From positions 310,001 through 374,000 of the forward strand of contig JADJWK010000002.1 in the NCBI GenBank assembly GCA_016716405.1: 64,000 nucleotides of DNA, in the 5' to 3' direction. The DNA comes from Candidatus Melainabacteria bacterium (lineage in GTDB: Bacteria; Cyanobacteriota; Vampirovibrionia; Obscuribacterales; Obscuribacteraceae). Numbering within the stretch: the stretch's first letter is position 1; each line of letters opens with the position of its first letter. Positions 27,034 through 35,791 of the stretch are shown piece by piece. The notes under the pieces were generated by a model. The model did not search any database and was not told where the DNA came from. It saw only the letters and a list, made by a program, of their open reading frames with translations. A program made the position numbers and the translations under genes.

Positions 27034-28101
27034 ATGGCCAATGTTTTTTCGGGTAGATCCGTCATAGGCGAGTCGCTAATTGCTTTTTCGCTTGTCCTGA
27101 CGGTGGCGGGAGCGGCGCATGCGGCTCAGAATGCAGCTGAGAAGCCAGTCGCCGGCAAAACGGTCCAGCAGGGCTGGCAGAAAAATATGGACGAGGCGAA
27201 GAAAGCTATCAAAGCAGGCAATCTCGCCCTGGCGGAGAAACGCCTGCGCATGGCCCTTGTCGAGACAAGCTCCTTGAAGAGCACCGACAGCCGGATCGGG
27301 CTCACCTTGTGGGAGCTGGCCCAGGTTCATAAGTCCCGGGGCGAGGTAATCGAAGCCGAGCTCCACGCCAGAAACGCTCTCAAGAATCTGGAGCCGTACA
27401 AGGACAGGCTTCCTCACGAATATGCCGGGGCCCTCAATACCCTGGCCTGGGTGTTGAAAGATCGAGGCGAGTACAAAGAAGCCGAGGAGACATACGAGAG
27501 CGTCATCGCGCTTCTCACCAGGCTCGACGATGACGATCAGGCTCTTGCCACTACTCTCGATAATCTCGGAGATCTCTACCTGCTCCAGAATCGCTATGCC
27601 AGGGCTGTGGAGGTGCAGAAAAAAGTGCTGTCCATCTATGAAGGCTCGAAAGAGACCAATCCAAAAGATCTGGCTATCGCTCTCAATAATCTCGCGGAGA
27701 GCTATACCCATAACAGAGAGTACGACAAGGCGAGAAAAACTTTCGAGCGCGCCATCGCCATCGCCGAGAAGCAATACGGACCTCTCAATCCGATCATCGC
27801 TACTTTCAAGGACAATCTCAGCGCGGTCTATAAAGACGAGGGAAAGCTCGACGAGGCCGAGCGGCTCGAGCTCGAGGCGGTGAATATCTATCGCAAGTCC
27901 CTGGGCGCTATGCATCCGGATCTGGCTATCGCCCTGCATAATCTCGCCGATCTCTATATGATGAAAAACGATCGTGCAAGAGCCCGGGAGTATTACAAGG
28001 AAGCCCTGGCAATCATCAGCAAGACTTATGGCGCCCGCCATCCCATGACCCGGGAGTTCGTGGCATCCCTTGCCGAGGTGGACGAGCCGGCTCACCAGTA
28101 A
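27034..28101 (+). CDS. Exported TPR protein (kinesin light chain-like TPRs)
   Basis: Protein of 355 residues with a signal peptide (about 9-31, ending GAAHAA) and about seven 42-residue TPR_12/NPHP3-like units with patterns such as LAIALNNLAESYTHNREYDKARKTF and HPDLAIALHNLADLY. ATG 27034 is preceded by GAGGGAG. It follows the giant TPR gene by 85 bp, in which TTGACA at 26955 may be part of a promoter, so it may be expressed separately. Its role is inferred only as a protein-interaction scaffold in the envelope. Confidence 0.82.
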   Translation: MANVFSGRSVIGESLIAFSLVLTVAGAAHAAQNAAEKPVAGKTVQQGWQKNMDEAKKAIKAGNLALAEKRLRMALVETSSLKSTDSRIGLTLWELAQVHKSRGEVIEAELHARNALKNLEPYKDRLPHEYAGALNTLAWVLKDRGEYKEAEETYESVIALLTRLDDDDQALATTLDNLGDLYLLQNRYARAVEVQKKVLSIYEGSKETNPKDLAIALNNLAESYTHNREYDKARKTFERAIAIAEKQYGPLNPIIATFKDNLSAVYKDEGKLDEAERLELEAVNIYRKSLGAMHPDLAIALHNLADLYMMKNDRARAREYYKEALAIISKTYGARHPMTREFVASLAEVDEPAHQ

Positions 28102-28253
28102 TCCGGGGTTTACCCGGTATCATCTGCCACTGTCCGGGGTTATCAATAGATAATCGGCATTTGCGAAATTTTCGAGCGGCTCTCAGGCGGCTGCCCTCCG
28201 GGGTGCAGCCCGAGTCGCGGTGCCGGTTTCCGACCGAGCCGGGGAGTAGATAT

Positions 28254-28883
28254 ATGAGACGAGTTTTTTCGCTGGCGGCTCTGGCCGCCCTGGTTATAAC
28301 AGGTGGTATCGGAACCGGGGAAGCCCGGGCTGAAGGTTTCAAGATCGATGTCAGCAAGCTTCCTGATGCTACCAAGATCCATCCTTCTCGATTGAAGATT
28401 GAAGTAGTCAATACGAATCCTGAAGTGAGCTACCACCCCAACCCCCGGACCGGACCGACTACATTGATCATCCAGATGCCCCAGCAACAGGCGCCCCAGG
28501 GGCAGACCATAATAGTGCCGGCCCCCGGCTCTGTGCCTCCGTCCGGCGGCATGACCCTGGATCTCTCCTCCCCGCCTCCGGCTCGTTTCGGTACCAATAT
28601 TCCTGCTGGTTTTCAGGGCGGTCTCCAGGCGCACCCCGGCAATCTGCCTGCCGGGCAGATCAAAGTGGGCCGGCAATCCCTTGTCCAGACCAATGCCATA
28701 GCCAAGCCGATAACCAGGCACTCTCTGATCAAGAAGAACACACCGGTGAGCGCAAGCAACCCGCCGGCGGTTCTTGAATATGCGCCTGCCTCCACCGCCG
28801 GTGCCTCGAGCGCCGCCGTCAAGACTGTCGTCACAGGCAAGATGCAACCCCCGAAAAGAGGCGAGCTCCTCAAGAAGAATTAG
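28254..28883 (+). CDS. Exported Pro-rich protein, family unknown
   Basis: Protein of 209 residues with a signal peptide (about 1-25, ending EARA), a short basic segment, and a Pro/Gln/Gly-rich mature part without a recognisable fold. It ends in KRGELLKKN. GGGGAG lies just before ATG 28254. Its stop codon overlaps the stop of the convergent lgt gene by four bases. Composition resembles the Pro-rich exported proteins at the start of the T4S locus, but I see no shared motif. Confidence 0.6.
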   Translation: MRRVFSLAALAALVITGGIGTGEARAEGFKIDVSKLPDATKIHPSRLKIEVVNTNPEVSYHPNPRTGPTTLIIQMPQQQAPQGQTIIVPAPGSVPPSGGMTLDLSSPPPARFGTNIPAGFQGGLQAHPGNLPAGQIKVGRQSLVQTNAIAKPITRHSLIKKNTPVSASNPPAVLEYAPASTAGASSAAVKTVVTGKMQPPKRGELLKKN

Positions 28884-29689
28884 TCTTCTGAGCTCGCCTT
28901 TTTCCGGTGGTGGACAATCAGCGCGGGAATGGCCAGGAGCGCCAGGATCAGCATGGCGGCGCTGGCTATGATCGGCACGGGAATTGTGTCTGCCATGATG
29001 CTGTCGGTCCTGATCGGCTCTATGAGAAGACGGCCGATCGAATAAAGGGCCAGGTAGATCATGAAAGTGACGCCGGGATAAGGGGCCAGCTTCTTGCTGG
29101 CGAAGAAATAGACAAAGAGGAAAACCGCCAGGTTCCATATTGACTCATACAAGAATGTCGGGTGGAAGAATTCGTTTGTGGCGTATTGCGCCGGGCGGCT
29201 CACCTCGGGGATGTAGAGCGCCAGTGGAAACGACCTGTCCACCGGCAGACCGAAAGCCTCCGAATTGAAGAAATTTCCCCATCTGCCTATACACTGGGCG
29301 ATGGGAAATGCGCAGCCGGCCATGTCCATCATTCTCAAGACAGGGAGTCCGGAAAGCCGTGCGAACGTGAGTCCGGAGATCATACCGAATATGATACCGC
29401 CATGGATGGAGAGTCCGCCGTTCCAGGTGGCGAATATCTCCAGGGGATTGCGGGCGAACTGCGACCAGCTCAGGGCGACATAATAGAGCCGGGCTCCGGC
29501 GATGCCGCCGATGAAGCCGACGAAAGAAGAATTGATCACTTTATCCTGATCGAGCTGCCAGCGCCTGGCGAATCGGGTTGCCACCATGACCGCGGCGACG
29601 AATCCCAGGGCGATGAAGAGCCCGTACCACCTGATGGTGAGCGGACCGAGCTGGAAAAGGATTGCTCCTGGTGACTGGAACTGCAACAT
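28880..29689 (-). CDS. lgt: Prolipoprotein diacylglyceryl transferase
   Basis: Inner-membrane enzyme of 269 residues that transfers diacylglycerol from phosphatidylglycerol to the lipobox cysteine, the first step of lipoprotein maturation. It has about seven membrane segments, the HGGIIFGMISG motif with the essential histidine, and the signature GRWGNFFNSEAFG. The N-terminus starts with the usual SPGAILFQLGPLTIRWYG. The C-terminal helix ends in a short basic-acidic tail. It serves lipoproteins such as the PPIase in this window. Confidence 0.96.
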   Translation of the reverse strand: MLQFQSPGAILFQLGPLTIRWYGLFIALGFVAAVMVATRFARRWQLDQDKVINSSFVGFIGGIAGARLYYVALSWSQFARNPLEIFATWNGGLSIHGGIIFGMISGLTFARLSGLPVLRMMDMAGCAFPIAQCIGRWGNFFNSEAFGLPVDRSFPLALYIPEVSRPAQYATNEFFHPTFLYESIWNLAVFLFVYFFASKKLAPYPGVTFMIYLALYSIGRLLIEPIRTDSIMADTIPVPIIASAAMLILALLAIPALIVHHRKKASSED

Positions 29690-29730
29690 TCACCTAGTAT
29701 ATATAGAAAGGCTCGTAATTTGAGAAAGAA

Positions 29731-29928
29731 CTAGGGCGCCGCGATCAGGTAATGACCTTCTTTCATCAGCTCCGCCAGGGACTTGCGGCTCGGACCCTTC
29801 TCGAAAGCCCGCTTGATCTCTAAGACTTTCTCATGGCTCACAGCTTCCGGCGCCGATGCATACATCGGATAGCCGGCAATGGGCAAAATTGTGGCCGCTG
29901 TAGATACAATGATCGTCAAGGTTGACAT
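29731..29928 (-). CDS. Small exported protein, family unknown
   Basis: ORF of 65 residues: hydrophobic N-terminus (residues 2-24) ending in YASA, resembling a signal peptide, and a charged mature part of about 40 residues (HEKVLEIKRAFEKGPSRKSLAELMKEG). The charge pattern and signal support a real gene, although it is short. ATG 29928 is preferred to the upstream start at 30030, which would run into the radA start. It is divergent from radA with about 100 bp between starts. Confidence 0.5.
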   Translation of the reverse strand: MSTLTIIVSTAATILPIAGYPMYASAPEAVSHEKVLEIKRAFEKGPSRKSLAELMKEGHYLIAAP

Positions 29929-30028
29929 ATTCGCTCCAGAATCGCAGTGCCTATTAAAAAGTATAAGCCATGAAGCGATCCCGCAGAGCTTCTGGGAAGC
30001 TAAAATGCCAGGACAAGCGGAGGTGCTC

Positions 30029-31522
30029 ATGGCGAAAACGCGCTCTACATGGGTCTGTCAGGAATGCGGCTACCAGTCTACCGGCTATCTGGGCAAATGT
30101 ACCGATTGCCAGAGCTGGGGAACTCTCGTAGAGGAGAAGATTGTCGCCGAGGAGCCTTCCGGCAAGGGTTCGGTCCGGGCGGAGCGGCGTGCCCGCCTGG
30201 CTCCTCCCGCCACGGTAAGCACTCCCCAGCTTCTCAGCGAGATCGAGACCCTTTCATCCAGCCGGATTCCCACAGGTATCGCCGATCTCGATGAGGTCCT
30301 CGGGGGCGGTCTGGTGCCCGGCTCGGTGGTCCTGCTCGCCGGGGATCCCGGTATAGGCAAGTCCACTCTTCTCTTGCAGGTGGCTAAGAATGTCTCCGGT
30401 TCTCACGATGTCCTCTATGTAGCCGGCGAGGAGTCGGCTTCTCAGGTCCAGCTTCGAGCCGCCCGTCTGGGCATGGTCGATTCCAGGGTCTTCATCGACG
30501 CTCGTCATGATGTCTGCGACATCGCCGAGAGGCTTGCCGCCTGGCAGTCGGGCATCGCCATCGTGGACAGCATCCAGTCTGTTTTCGACCCGCAGCTCTC
30601 GAGCGCGCCGGGCTCGGTGAGCCAGGTGAGGGAGTCCGCTCAGCTCATAATCTCGGCCGCCAAGGCAGTGAACACGGCCACGATTATCGTCGGGCATGTC
30701 ACCAAGGACGGCTCCATCGCCGGCCCCCGGGTCCTGGAGCATATGGTGGACGTGGTCCTGCAATTCGAGGGGGACCGGGCCAGACAGCTCCGCATTTTGA
30801 GGGCGGTGAAAAATCGCTTCGGCTCTACCCAGGAAGCAGCGATTTTCTCCATGTCAGACCGGGGGCTCGAGGCAGTGGACAATCCCAGTGCTCTCCTGCT
30901 CGGCGAGCGTCTCAATATTCTGGGCAAGAAGCAGGCTCCTTCCGGAACGGCGGTGATCGCCACCGGGGAAGGCAATCGCATCCTCCTTCTCGAGGTCCAG
31001 GCCCTGGTCTCCGGGACCAGCCAGGCATCGCCCCGGCGGGTGGGCAACGGCTGGGACGGCAATCGCCTGCTTCAAATCGCCGCTGTCCTGGAGAAGAAAG
31101 TCGGCATCAACCTCTCTCGAAGCGACCTCTATGTCAATGTCGTGGGCGGTCTCGAGATAGACGACCCGGCAGGAGATCTGGGCGTGGCAGCGGCCATAGC
31201 CACTTCCAGCCTGGACCGCTCGGTGGATCCCGGGACGGTTTTCATAGGGGAGATCGGCCTCACAGGGGAAGTCCGCCCGGTGATCGGTCTTGACAGGCGT
31301 GTCAGAGAAGCCAGACGGCTCGGCTTCACCCGGGCCATAGTGCCTCGCTCGGCACTCAAAATCGACAGGAAAGCCGGATTCGAGATTGTCGAGGTGGAGT
31401 CGGTGAGCGAGGCTCTCGCTACCGCTATCCCCAATTTGAGAGAGAAAGCCCGGGAAGATTTCTCTCCGGTCAAAAAAGGAGCGAGCCCCTCCAGAGGCTC
31501 CCGGGCTTTCGATCCAGTATGA
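30029..31522 (+). CDS. radA: DNA repair/recombination helicase RadA
   Basis: Branch-migration helicase of 497 residues for recombination intermediates. The N-terminal zinc finger has C10, C13, C24 and C27; the RecA-like ATPase has Walker A GDPGIGKST (105-113) and the RadA-specific KNRFGST motif; the C-terminal Lon-protease-like domain is present (GGLEIDDPAGDLGVAAAI). I start at ATG 30029, with GCGGAGG upstream and the zinc finger close behind; an open frame further upstream is not part of the protein. uvrC follows after seven bases, so the two repair genes form an operon. Confidence 0.96.
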   Translation: MAKTRSTWVCQECGYQSTGYLGKCTDCQSWGTLVEEKIVAEEPSGKGSVRAERRARLAPPATVSTPQLLSEIETLSSSRIPTGIADLDEVLGGGLVPGSVVLLAGDPGIGKSTLLLQVAKNVSGSHDVLYVAGEESASQVQLRAARLGMVDSRVFIDARHDVCDIAERLAAWQSGIAIVDSIQSVFDPQLSSAPGSVSQVRESAQLIISAAKAVNTATIIVGHVTKDGSIAGPRVLEHMVDVVLQFEGDRARQLRILRAVKNRFGSTQEAAIFSMSDRGLEAVDNPSALLLGERLNILGKKQAPSGTAVIATGEGNRILLLEVQALVSGTSQASPRRVGNGWDGNRLLQIAAVLEKKVGINLSRSDLYVNVVGGLEIDDPAGDLGVAAAIATSSLDRSVDPGTVFIGEIGLTGEVRPVIGLDRRVREARRLGFTRAIVPRSALKIDRKAGFEIVEVESVSEALATAIPNLREKAREDFSPVKKGASPSRGSRAFDPV

Positions 31523-31529
31523 TTTGCTC

Positions 31530-33431
31530 ATGGCAGCAAGTGAGAAAGATGAGCTCCGCTCCCGGATAGCAGCCCTCCCGGATACTCCCGGGGTCTACCT
31601 TTTCAAGAACGAGAAGGACGAGATTATCTATATCGGCAAGGCTCTCGGGCTCAAGAGCCGGGTGCGCTCCTATTTCAACGAGGCATCCTGGAAAGAGCGC
31701 CCCAAGCTCGCGGTGATGATGCCCAAAGTGCGCTCGCTGGACGCCATCCTCACCAATTCCGAGAAAGAGGCTCTGCTTCTCGAGGCCAATCTCATCCGCA
31801 CCCATATGCCTCAATATAATGTCAGGCTCAAGGACGACCGGCGTTATCCCTGGCTTGCCATCACCTATGACGTTGCCTTTCCGCGGCTCGTCATGGTGCG
31901 TGATCCGGTGCGTTACCGCAAGAGCAATCCGCGGTCGCGGATTTTCGGACCTTATGTCGAATCCGGTGCCATGTGGGAGACGGTTAAAGTGTTGCGCAAG
32001 GTCTTCCCCATGCGCCAGCGCAAGACACCGTTTTTCAAAGATCGTCCCTGCATGAACTATCATATCGGGCTCTGTCTCGGTCCCTGCCAGAAGCTGGTGG
32101 ACGAGGAGACCTATGATCGCATGGTGGAGCAGGTGGAGATGTTTCTTGCCGGCCGCCAGCACGAAGTCGTGGCCCAGCTCAAGAGCGACATGGCAAGAGC
32201 CTCGGAGAATCTCGACTACGAGCAGGCCGCCCGGATCAGAGACCGTCTCAAGGCCCTGGAGACGGTGATCGAGAAACAGCAGGTCTTTTTCCAGAGCAAG
32301 AAAGTCAACCAGGACGTCATCGCCGAGGCTCATACCGAGAAGCTCATCGCCGTCTGTATCATGCGGATACGAGAAGGCAAGCTCACCTCTTCCGATACGA
32401 TCTGCCTGCCCCTTACCGATCGCACTCTCTGGGACGAGGCCTATGAGAGCTTCATCGAGCAGTACTATGCCGCCTGCGAGGACGTCTCCACTCCTGCCGA
32501 ATTGCTTCTTCAGCACCGTCTGCCCGAGGAGGACGAGAATATCCTCGCCGGTCTGCTCACCAGCAAGGCGGCGGGAGCGGTGAAGATTCTCGTTCCGCAG
32601 AAAGGCGCCAAGCTCGATCTGATCGAGATGGCCAAGAAGAACGCTCAACAGAGTCTCGCCCGGGAGCTGCTGCTCAAGAATCCGGTGATAGACGCTCACA
32701 AAGAGACGGTGCTCACCGGCATGAAAGAGGAGATGGGTCTCAGCCGGGTGCCTTACCGGATCGAATGTTTCGACATATCCAATATCCAGGGTACCGACAA
32801 CGTGGCGAGCATGGTGGTCTTCGAGCACGGCTCCGCCAGGAAAGGCGCTTACCGGACTTTCAAGATCCAGTCGGTGGAGGGCTCGCCGGATGACTTCGCC
32901 TCCATGAGAGAGGCGGTGGGAAGGCGTTATTCTCGCTTGCTCAAAGAAGGAAAGTCCCTGCCCGACCTGATTGTCATCGACGGTGGCAAAGGGCAGCTCT
33001 CGGCCGCTCTGGAAGCTCTCGCCGCCCTGGAGCCGGATGGGCTCGACCGGGACTCGTTCGATATAGTCGGTCTGGCCAAAAAACAGGAGGAGATCTATTT
33101 CCCCGGGAAGTCTGCCCCTCTTCTTCTCTCCCGGCGCTCGGAGGGATTGCATCTACTGCAACAGGTGCGCAACGAAGCGCATCGATTTGCCGTCACTTAT
33201 CACCGCAAGCTCAGGGCCAAGCGCTCCATAGCTTCCCGTCTCGATACCCTGAAAGGCGTCGGCAAGACCCGCCGCAAGCTCCTCCTCGATCATTTCGGCT
33301 CCCTGGACAAGATGAGAAAAGCGACTCTGGAAGAGCTCGAGGCTGTTCCGGGCCTGCCGAAAAATGTCGCCCGGGAGATCTTCGCTTCTTTGAATGAATC
33401 AGGGTCGGAAAGTGAGACGTCTGAATCTTGA
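31530..33431 (+). CDS. uvrC: Excinuclease ABC subunit C
   Basis: Makes both incisions in nucleotide excision repair. The 633-residue protein has the GIY-YIG nuclease domain (PGVYLFKNEKDEIIYIGKAL), the cysteine-containing region NYHIGLCLGPCQ, a UVR motif for UvrB contact (LDYEQAARIRDRLKALE), the RNase H-like endonuclease domain (ECFDISNIQGTDNVASMVVF, VIDGGKGQL) and a helix-hairpin-helix end (LKGVGKTRRKLLLDHFGS, VPGLPKNVA). Start ATG 31530 lies seven bases after radA. Its 3' end overlaps the convergent gene by 33 bp. Confidence 0.97.
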   Translation: MAASEKDELRSRIAALPDTPGVYLFKNEKDEIIYIGKALGLKSRVRSYFNEASWKERPKLAVMMPKVRSLDAILTNSEKEALLLEANLIRTHMPQYNVRLKDDRRYPWLAITYDVAFPRLVMVRDPVRYRKSNPRSRIFGPYVESGAMWETVKVLRKVFPMRQRKTPFFKDRPCMNYHIGLCLGPCQKLVDEETYDRMVEQVEMFLAGRQHEVVAQLKSDMARASENLDYEQAARIRDRLKALETVIEKQQVFFQSKKVNQDVIAEAHTEKLIAVCIMRIREGKLTSSDTICLPLTDRTLWDEAYESFIEQYYAACEDVSTPAELLLQHRLPEEDENILAGLLTSKAAGAVKILVPQKGAKLDLIEMAKKNAQQSLARELLLKNPVIDAHKETVLTGMKEEMGLSRVPYRIECFDISNIQGTDNVASMVVFEHGSARKGAYRTFKIQSVEGSPDDFASMREAVGRRYSRLLKEGKSLPDLIVIDGGKGQLSAALEALAALEPDGLDRDSFDIVGLAKKQEEIYFPGKSAPLLLSRRSEGLHLLQQVRNEAHRFAVTYHRKLRAKRSIASRLDTLKGVGKTRRKLLLDHFGSLDKMRKATLEELEAVPGLPKNVAREIFASLNESGSESETSES

Positions 33432-34127
33432 GAGAAAGACGTCTTCGCCGATCTCGGCGTCGAAAATGCGGCTCGTGTACTCGTAACGGATGCGAGTCGG
33501 CTCTTTGAGGCGATCTCTGAATTCGTCGGTCTTGATGAAGTCCATGTATTGCTCGAGCAGATCCGGCGGGATTCGCGATAGCACCTCCGAAACCTGCTCG
33601 TCATCGCTTTCTGCCGTCTCTTTGTTTATCTCGGCGATGGAATAGTCGCTCTTGCTGACCGCTATCCTGATGGTGGTGTTTTGATCCTCGGTCTCGAGCA
33701 GGAAGCAATCCTGACCGTCCATATCGATCTCGTCGATGAGCCGGTAGGCTTCGTAGTCTATGAGACGGTGGCATCTGATCGCCGGCATCAAGAGCGCCGG
33801 CACATGCACCGAGGCACCAAATGAGACACCGGTCACTCCGGCTATGGCGGTATTGAGATCGGAGACCTCTTCACGCTCTCCCATCTCGGGCGAGTGGCTG
33901 TAGCATTCGTTGCGATTCTTGCGCACTGTGAAATTCATGAGCTTGCCCAGAGGGGCGTTTTTCTTGAACTCGAAGCGGAACTGATTGGGCTGCTTGTAAA
34001 AAGTCCGGAACTCCACCAGTCCCTCGAGGTGCTCGGCTTTCCTGACCTCCACATAGCCGTCGTCGCTGTAGCTTCTGCACATGCAGTAGCGGTTGCGTAT
34101 CTCATCGACTATCCGCGCTGGATCCAT
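33399..34127 (-). CDS. Conserved protein with LolA/LppX-like features
   Basis: Protein of 242 residues with alternating beta-strand patterns (LVEFRTFYKQPNQFRFEFKK, YEAYRLIDEIDMDGQDCFLL, TTIRIAVSKSDYSIAEI) that recall the lipoprotein-carrier LolA/DUF1571-type fold, in which a residue or polymer mass is reported from P-x-x-F/Y strands. It has no signal peptide or membrane segment, so it would be cytoplasmic, which weakens a LolA assignment. ATG 34127 (MDPARIVDEI) is preferred; a longer frame to 34193 overlaps the upstream gene. It lies in an operon with the PATAN protein. Confidence 0.5.
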   Translation of the reverse strand: MDPARIVDEIRNRYCMCRSYSDDGYVEVRKAEHLEGLVEFRTFYKQPNQFRFEFKKNAPLGKLMNFTVRKNRNECYSHSPEMGEREEVSDLNTAIAGVTGVSFGASVHVPALLMPAIRCHRLIDYEAYRLIDEIDMDGQDCFLLETEDQNTTIRIAVSKSDYSIAEINKETAESDDEQVSEVLSRIPPDLLEQYMDFIKTDEFRDRLKEPTRIRYEYTSRIFDAEIGEDVFLSRFRRLTFRP

Positions 34128-34144
34128 TCTCTTATTGTATTTGC

Positions 34145-35719
34145 TTACTGGATATTTCGGGCCATCAGGATAGGAACTCCCTTGGCGCGGCACTGTTTGA
34201 GGGCGAGCTCGGCGGCGGAGAGCAGCCTGAACATGTCGCCTACATCTTCGGGAATGCCGGCGATGCCGAAATTGACGGCGATGTTGCTGGTATCCGGACC
34301 TTTATGAGGCTGACCCGGGGCATGGCTCTGGTGGATAGAACCGCCGATCTGCTCGGCTACCCCCACGGCGTCTACCACTTTCATGTCGGGCAGGACCAGG
34401 GCGAACTCATTATGCTCGTAATGTCCGAGAATGTCGGTGGGACGCTTCATCTCCCCGATTCTCCTCATCACCTCGGCGACGATCTGAGGCGGCACTCCTC
34501 CGGAGCTCCCCAGAGCAGGCTTGCTGGGCATGAGCTGGAAAAGCACCAGGGCGAGCGGGTGATCCGGGGCGGCTCTGGCTGCTTCGTGGCGGAGCATATA
34601 GAGCAGCATGCCATAGGTGAGAATACCGGTCTCTCTCTTGGTGACGCTAGCCAGAAAGGAATCCACCACGGGAGTCTCGATATATTTGGCCGGCACCGTC
34701 ACCCTGGATATGACCCGGTCGCTCACTATTACCGTGCCGCAGCGGATCAGGTTGGCCACCACCGGTACCCACTTGCTGCGGGCCAGACCGATGCGGGCCA
34801 GGATCTCTCTGAGGCTGCTGCGACCGTCGATGAGAAGGTAGAAAGCCTTGAGCATGCTCATATTGATGGGCTCGCCCTTCTCCATGAGGGTCTCGAATTC
34901 TTTCTCGGATAGATCGGGGTTCTTGCGTTGCAGCACCGAATCGTGAGTGACACCGAGCCTCGAGATGGCCCTGGTATTGTCGGCAAGGAGAATCCCCTGC
35001 ATGATCACCGACTCCAGGCTCTCGGTTATGGTGTGCTCGTCGGTCTTGATCTTGGGCTCGAACTGGAAATTCCCCTCGCTGAGACCGATCACCCTCAACA
35101 TGCATTCCATGCCTTCACCCATGGTGCCGGTTGCATGAACCGGCGAGCCGTTCTCGAAATAGACGTCCGCCTTTTTCAGCTTGCTTTCCAGGCGCAGCCT
35201 GCCGGACATCTCGGCCATGAAGATGGACTGGAGAATATTGGTTATATGCACCAGCGCCAGCTCTCCTGACAGGGCGCTCTCTTCCGGTCTTCTCAGTCTC
35301 TGGAGCTCGTCGACGGGAATCTTCTCGCTGCCGTCGAAAGTAGTGATGAGCTCTTCCGTCTGATTCGGTCGCAGGGATGACTTCTTCTTATCGTCTATGG
35401 TGTCCCGGAGGTTTTCGCCGGTGGCATCGACGATGAGGGCGAGAATCTGAGCAGGGTCCCTGGAGATGTGGAACCAGAGCTCTCTGGCATCCTGGCCCGA
35501 GCCCCGGCTCATTCGCCACTCATATGTGCCGTCCGCCTGGGAGGCTGTCTTGAGGGAGAGCATGAAGTCGCCGTTCTGTCGCTGGTCGTGCCAGAAGTAA
35601 TTGAAACGGGTGTCATGGTTCGTGGCCGCATCCCGCACGAAGGTACGCAGGTCGTTCTCGGTCGGCCTGGACGCCAGTTTCTGAAGTTTTTCAGGTCCTG
35701 TGGTCTTCTTGAACATCAC
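34145..35719 (-). CDS. PATAN/DUF4388 protein with degenerate GGDEF-like C-terminus
   Basis: Protein of 524 residues. The N-terminal 130 residues are unassigned. The middle (about 145-235) matches the PATAN/DUF4388 pattern: GELALVHITNILQSIFMAEM, SGRLRLE, VYFENGSPVHA and a final strand FQFEP; such domains are found in gliding, pilus and phototaxis regulators. The last 120 residues read like a GGDEF domain (RPTDILGHYEHNEFALVLPD, then NFGIAGIPEDVGDMFRLLSAAELALKQCRAKG), but the catalytic GGDEF is EHNEF at about 435-439, so diguanylate cyclase activity should be lost. A signalling or scaffold role is inferred. It is upstream of the LolA-like gene. Confidence 0.65.
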   Translation of the reverse strand: MMFKKTTGPEKLQKLASRPTENDLRTFVRDAATNHDTRFNYFWHDQRQNGDFMLSLKTASQADGTYEWRMSRGSGQDARELWFHISRDPAQILALIVDATGENLRDTIDDKKKSSLRPNQTEELITTFDGSEKIPVDELQRLRRPEESALSGELALVHITNILQSIFMAEMSGRLRLESKLKKADVYFENGSPVHATGTMGEGMECMLRVIGLSEGNFQFEPKIKTDEHTITESLESVIMQGILLADNTRAISRLGVTHDSVLQRKNPDLSEKEFETLMEKGEPINMSMLKAFYLLIDGRSSLREILARIGLARSKWVPVVANLIRCGTVIVSDRVISRVTVPAKYIETPVVDSFLASVTKRETGILTYGMLLYMLRHEAARAAPDHPLALVLFQLMPSKPALGSSGGVPPQIVAEVMRRIGEMKRPTDILGHYEHNEFALVLPDMKVVDAVGVAEQIGGSIHQSHAPGQPHKGPDTSNIAVNFGIAGIPEDVGDMFRLLSAAELALKQCRAKGVPILMARNIQ

Positions 35720-35791
35720 TGACTTCTATAATCTAGATAAGCTCAATATCTAAAGTAACGGGGCTATTTTAATAGATTCGGCGGAGAAGCC

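Noticed and set aside
29879..30028. Upstream extension of radA
   Set aside because: The extra 50 residues precede a good ribosome binding site and the conserved zinc finger start, and would overlap the divergent small gene.
31470..33152. Antisense open frame of 560 codons opposite uvrC
   Set aside because: uvrC is certain; long reverse frames are common opposite genes with this codon usage.
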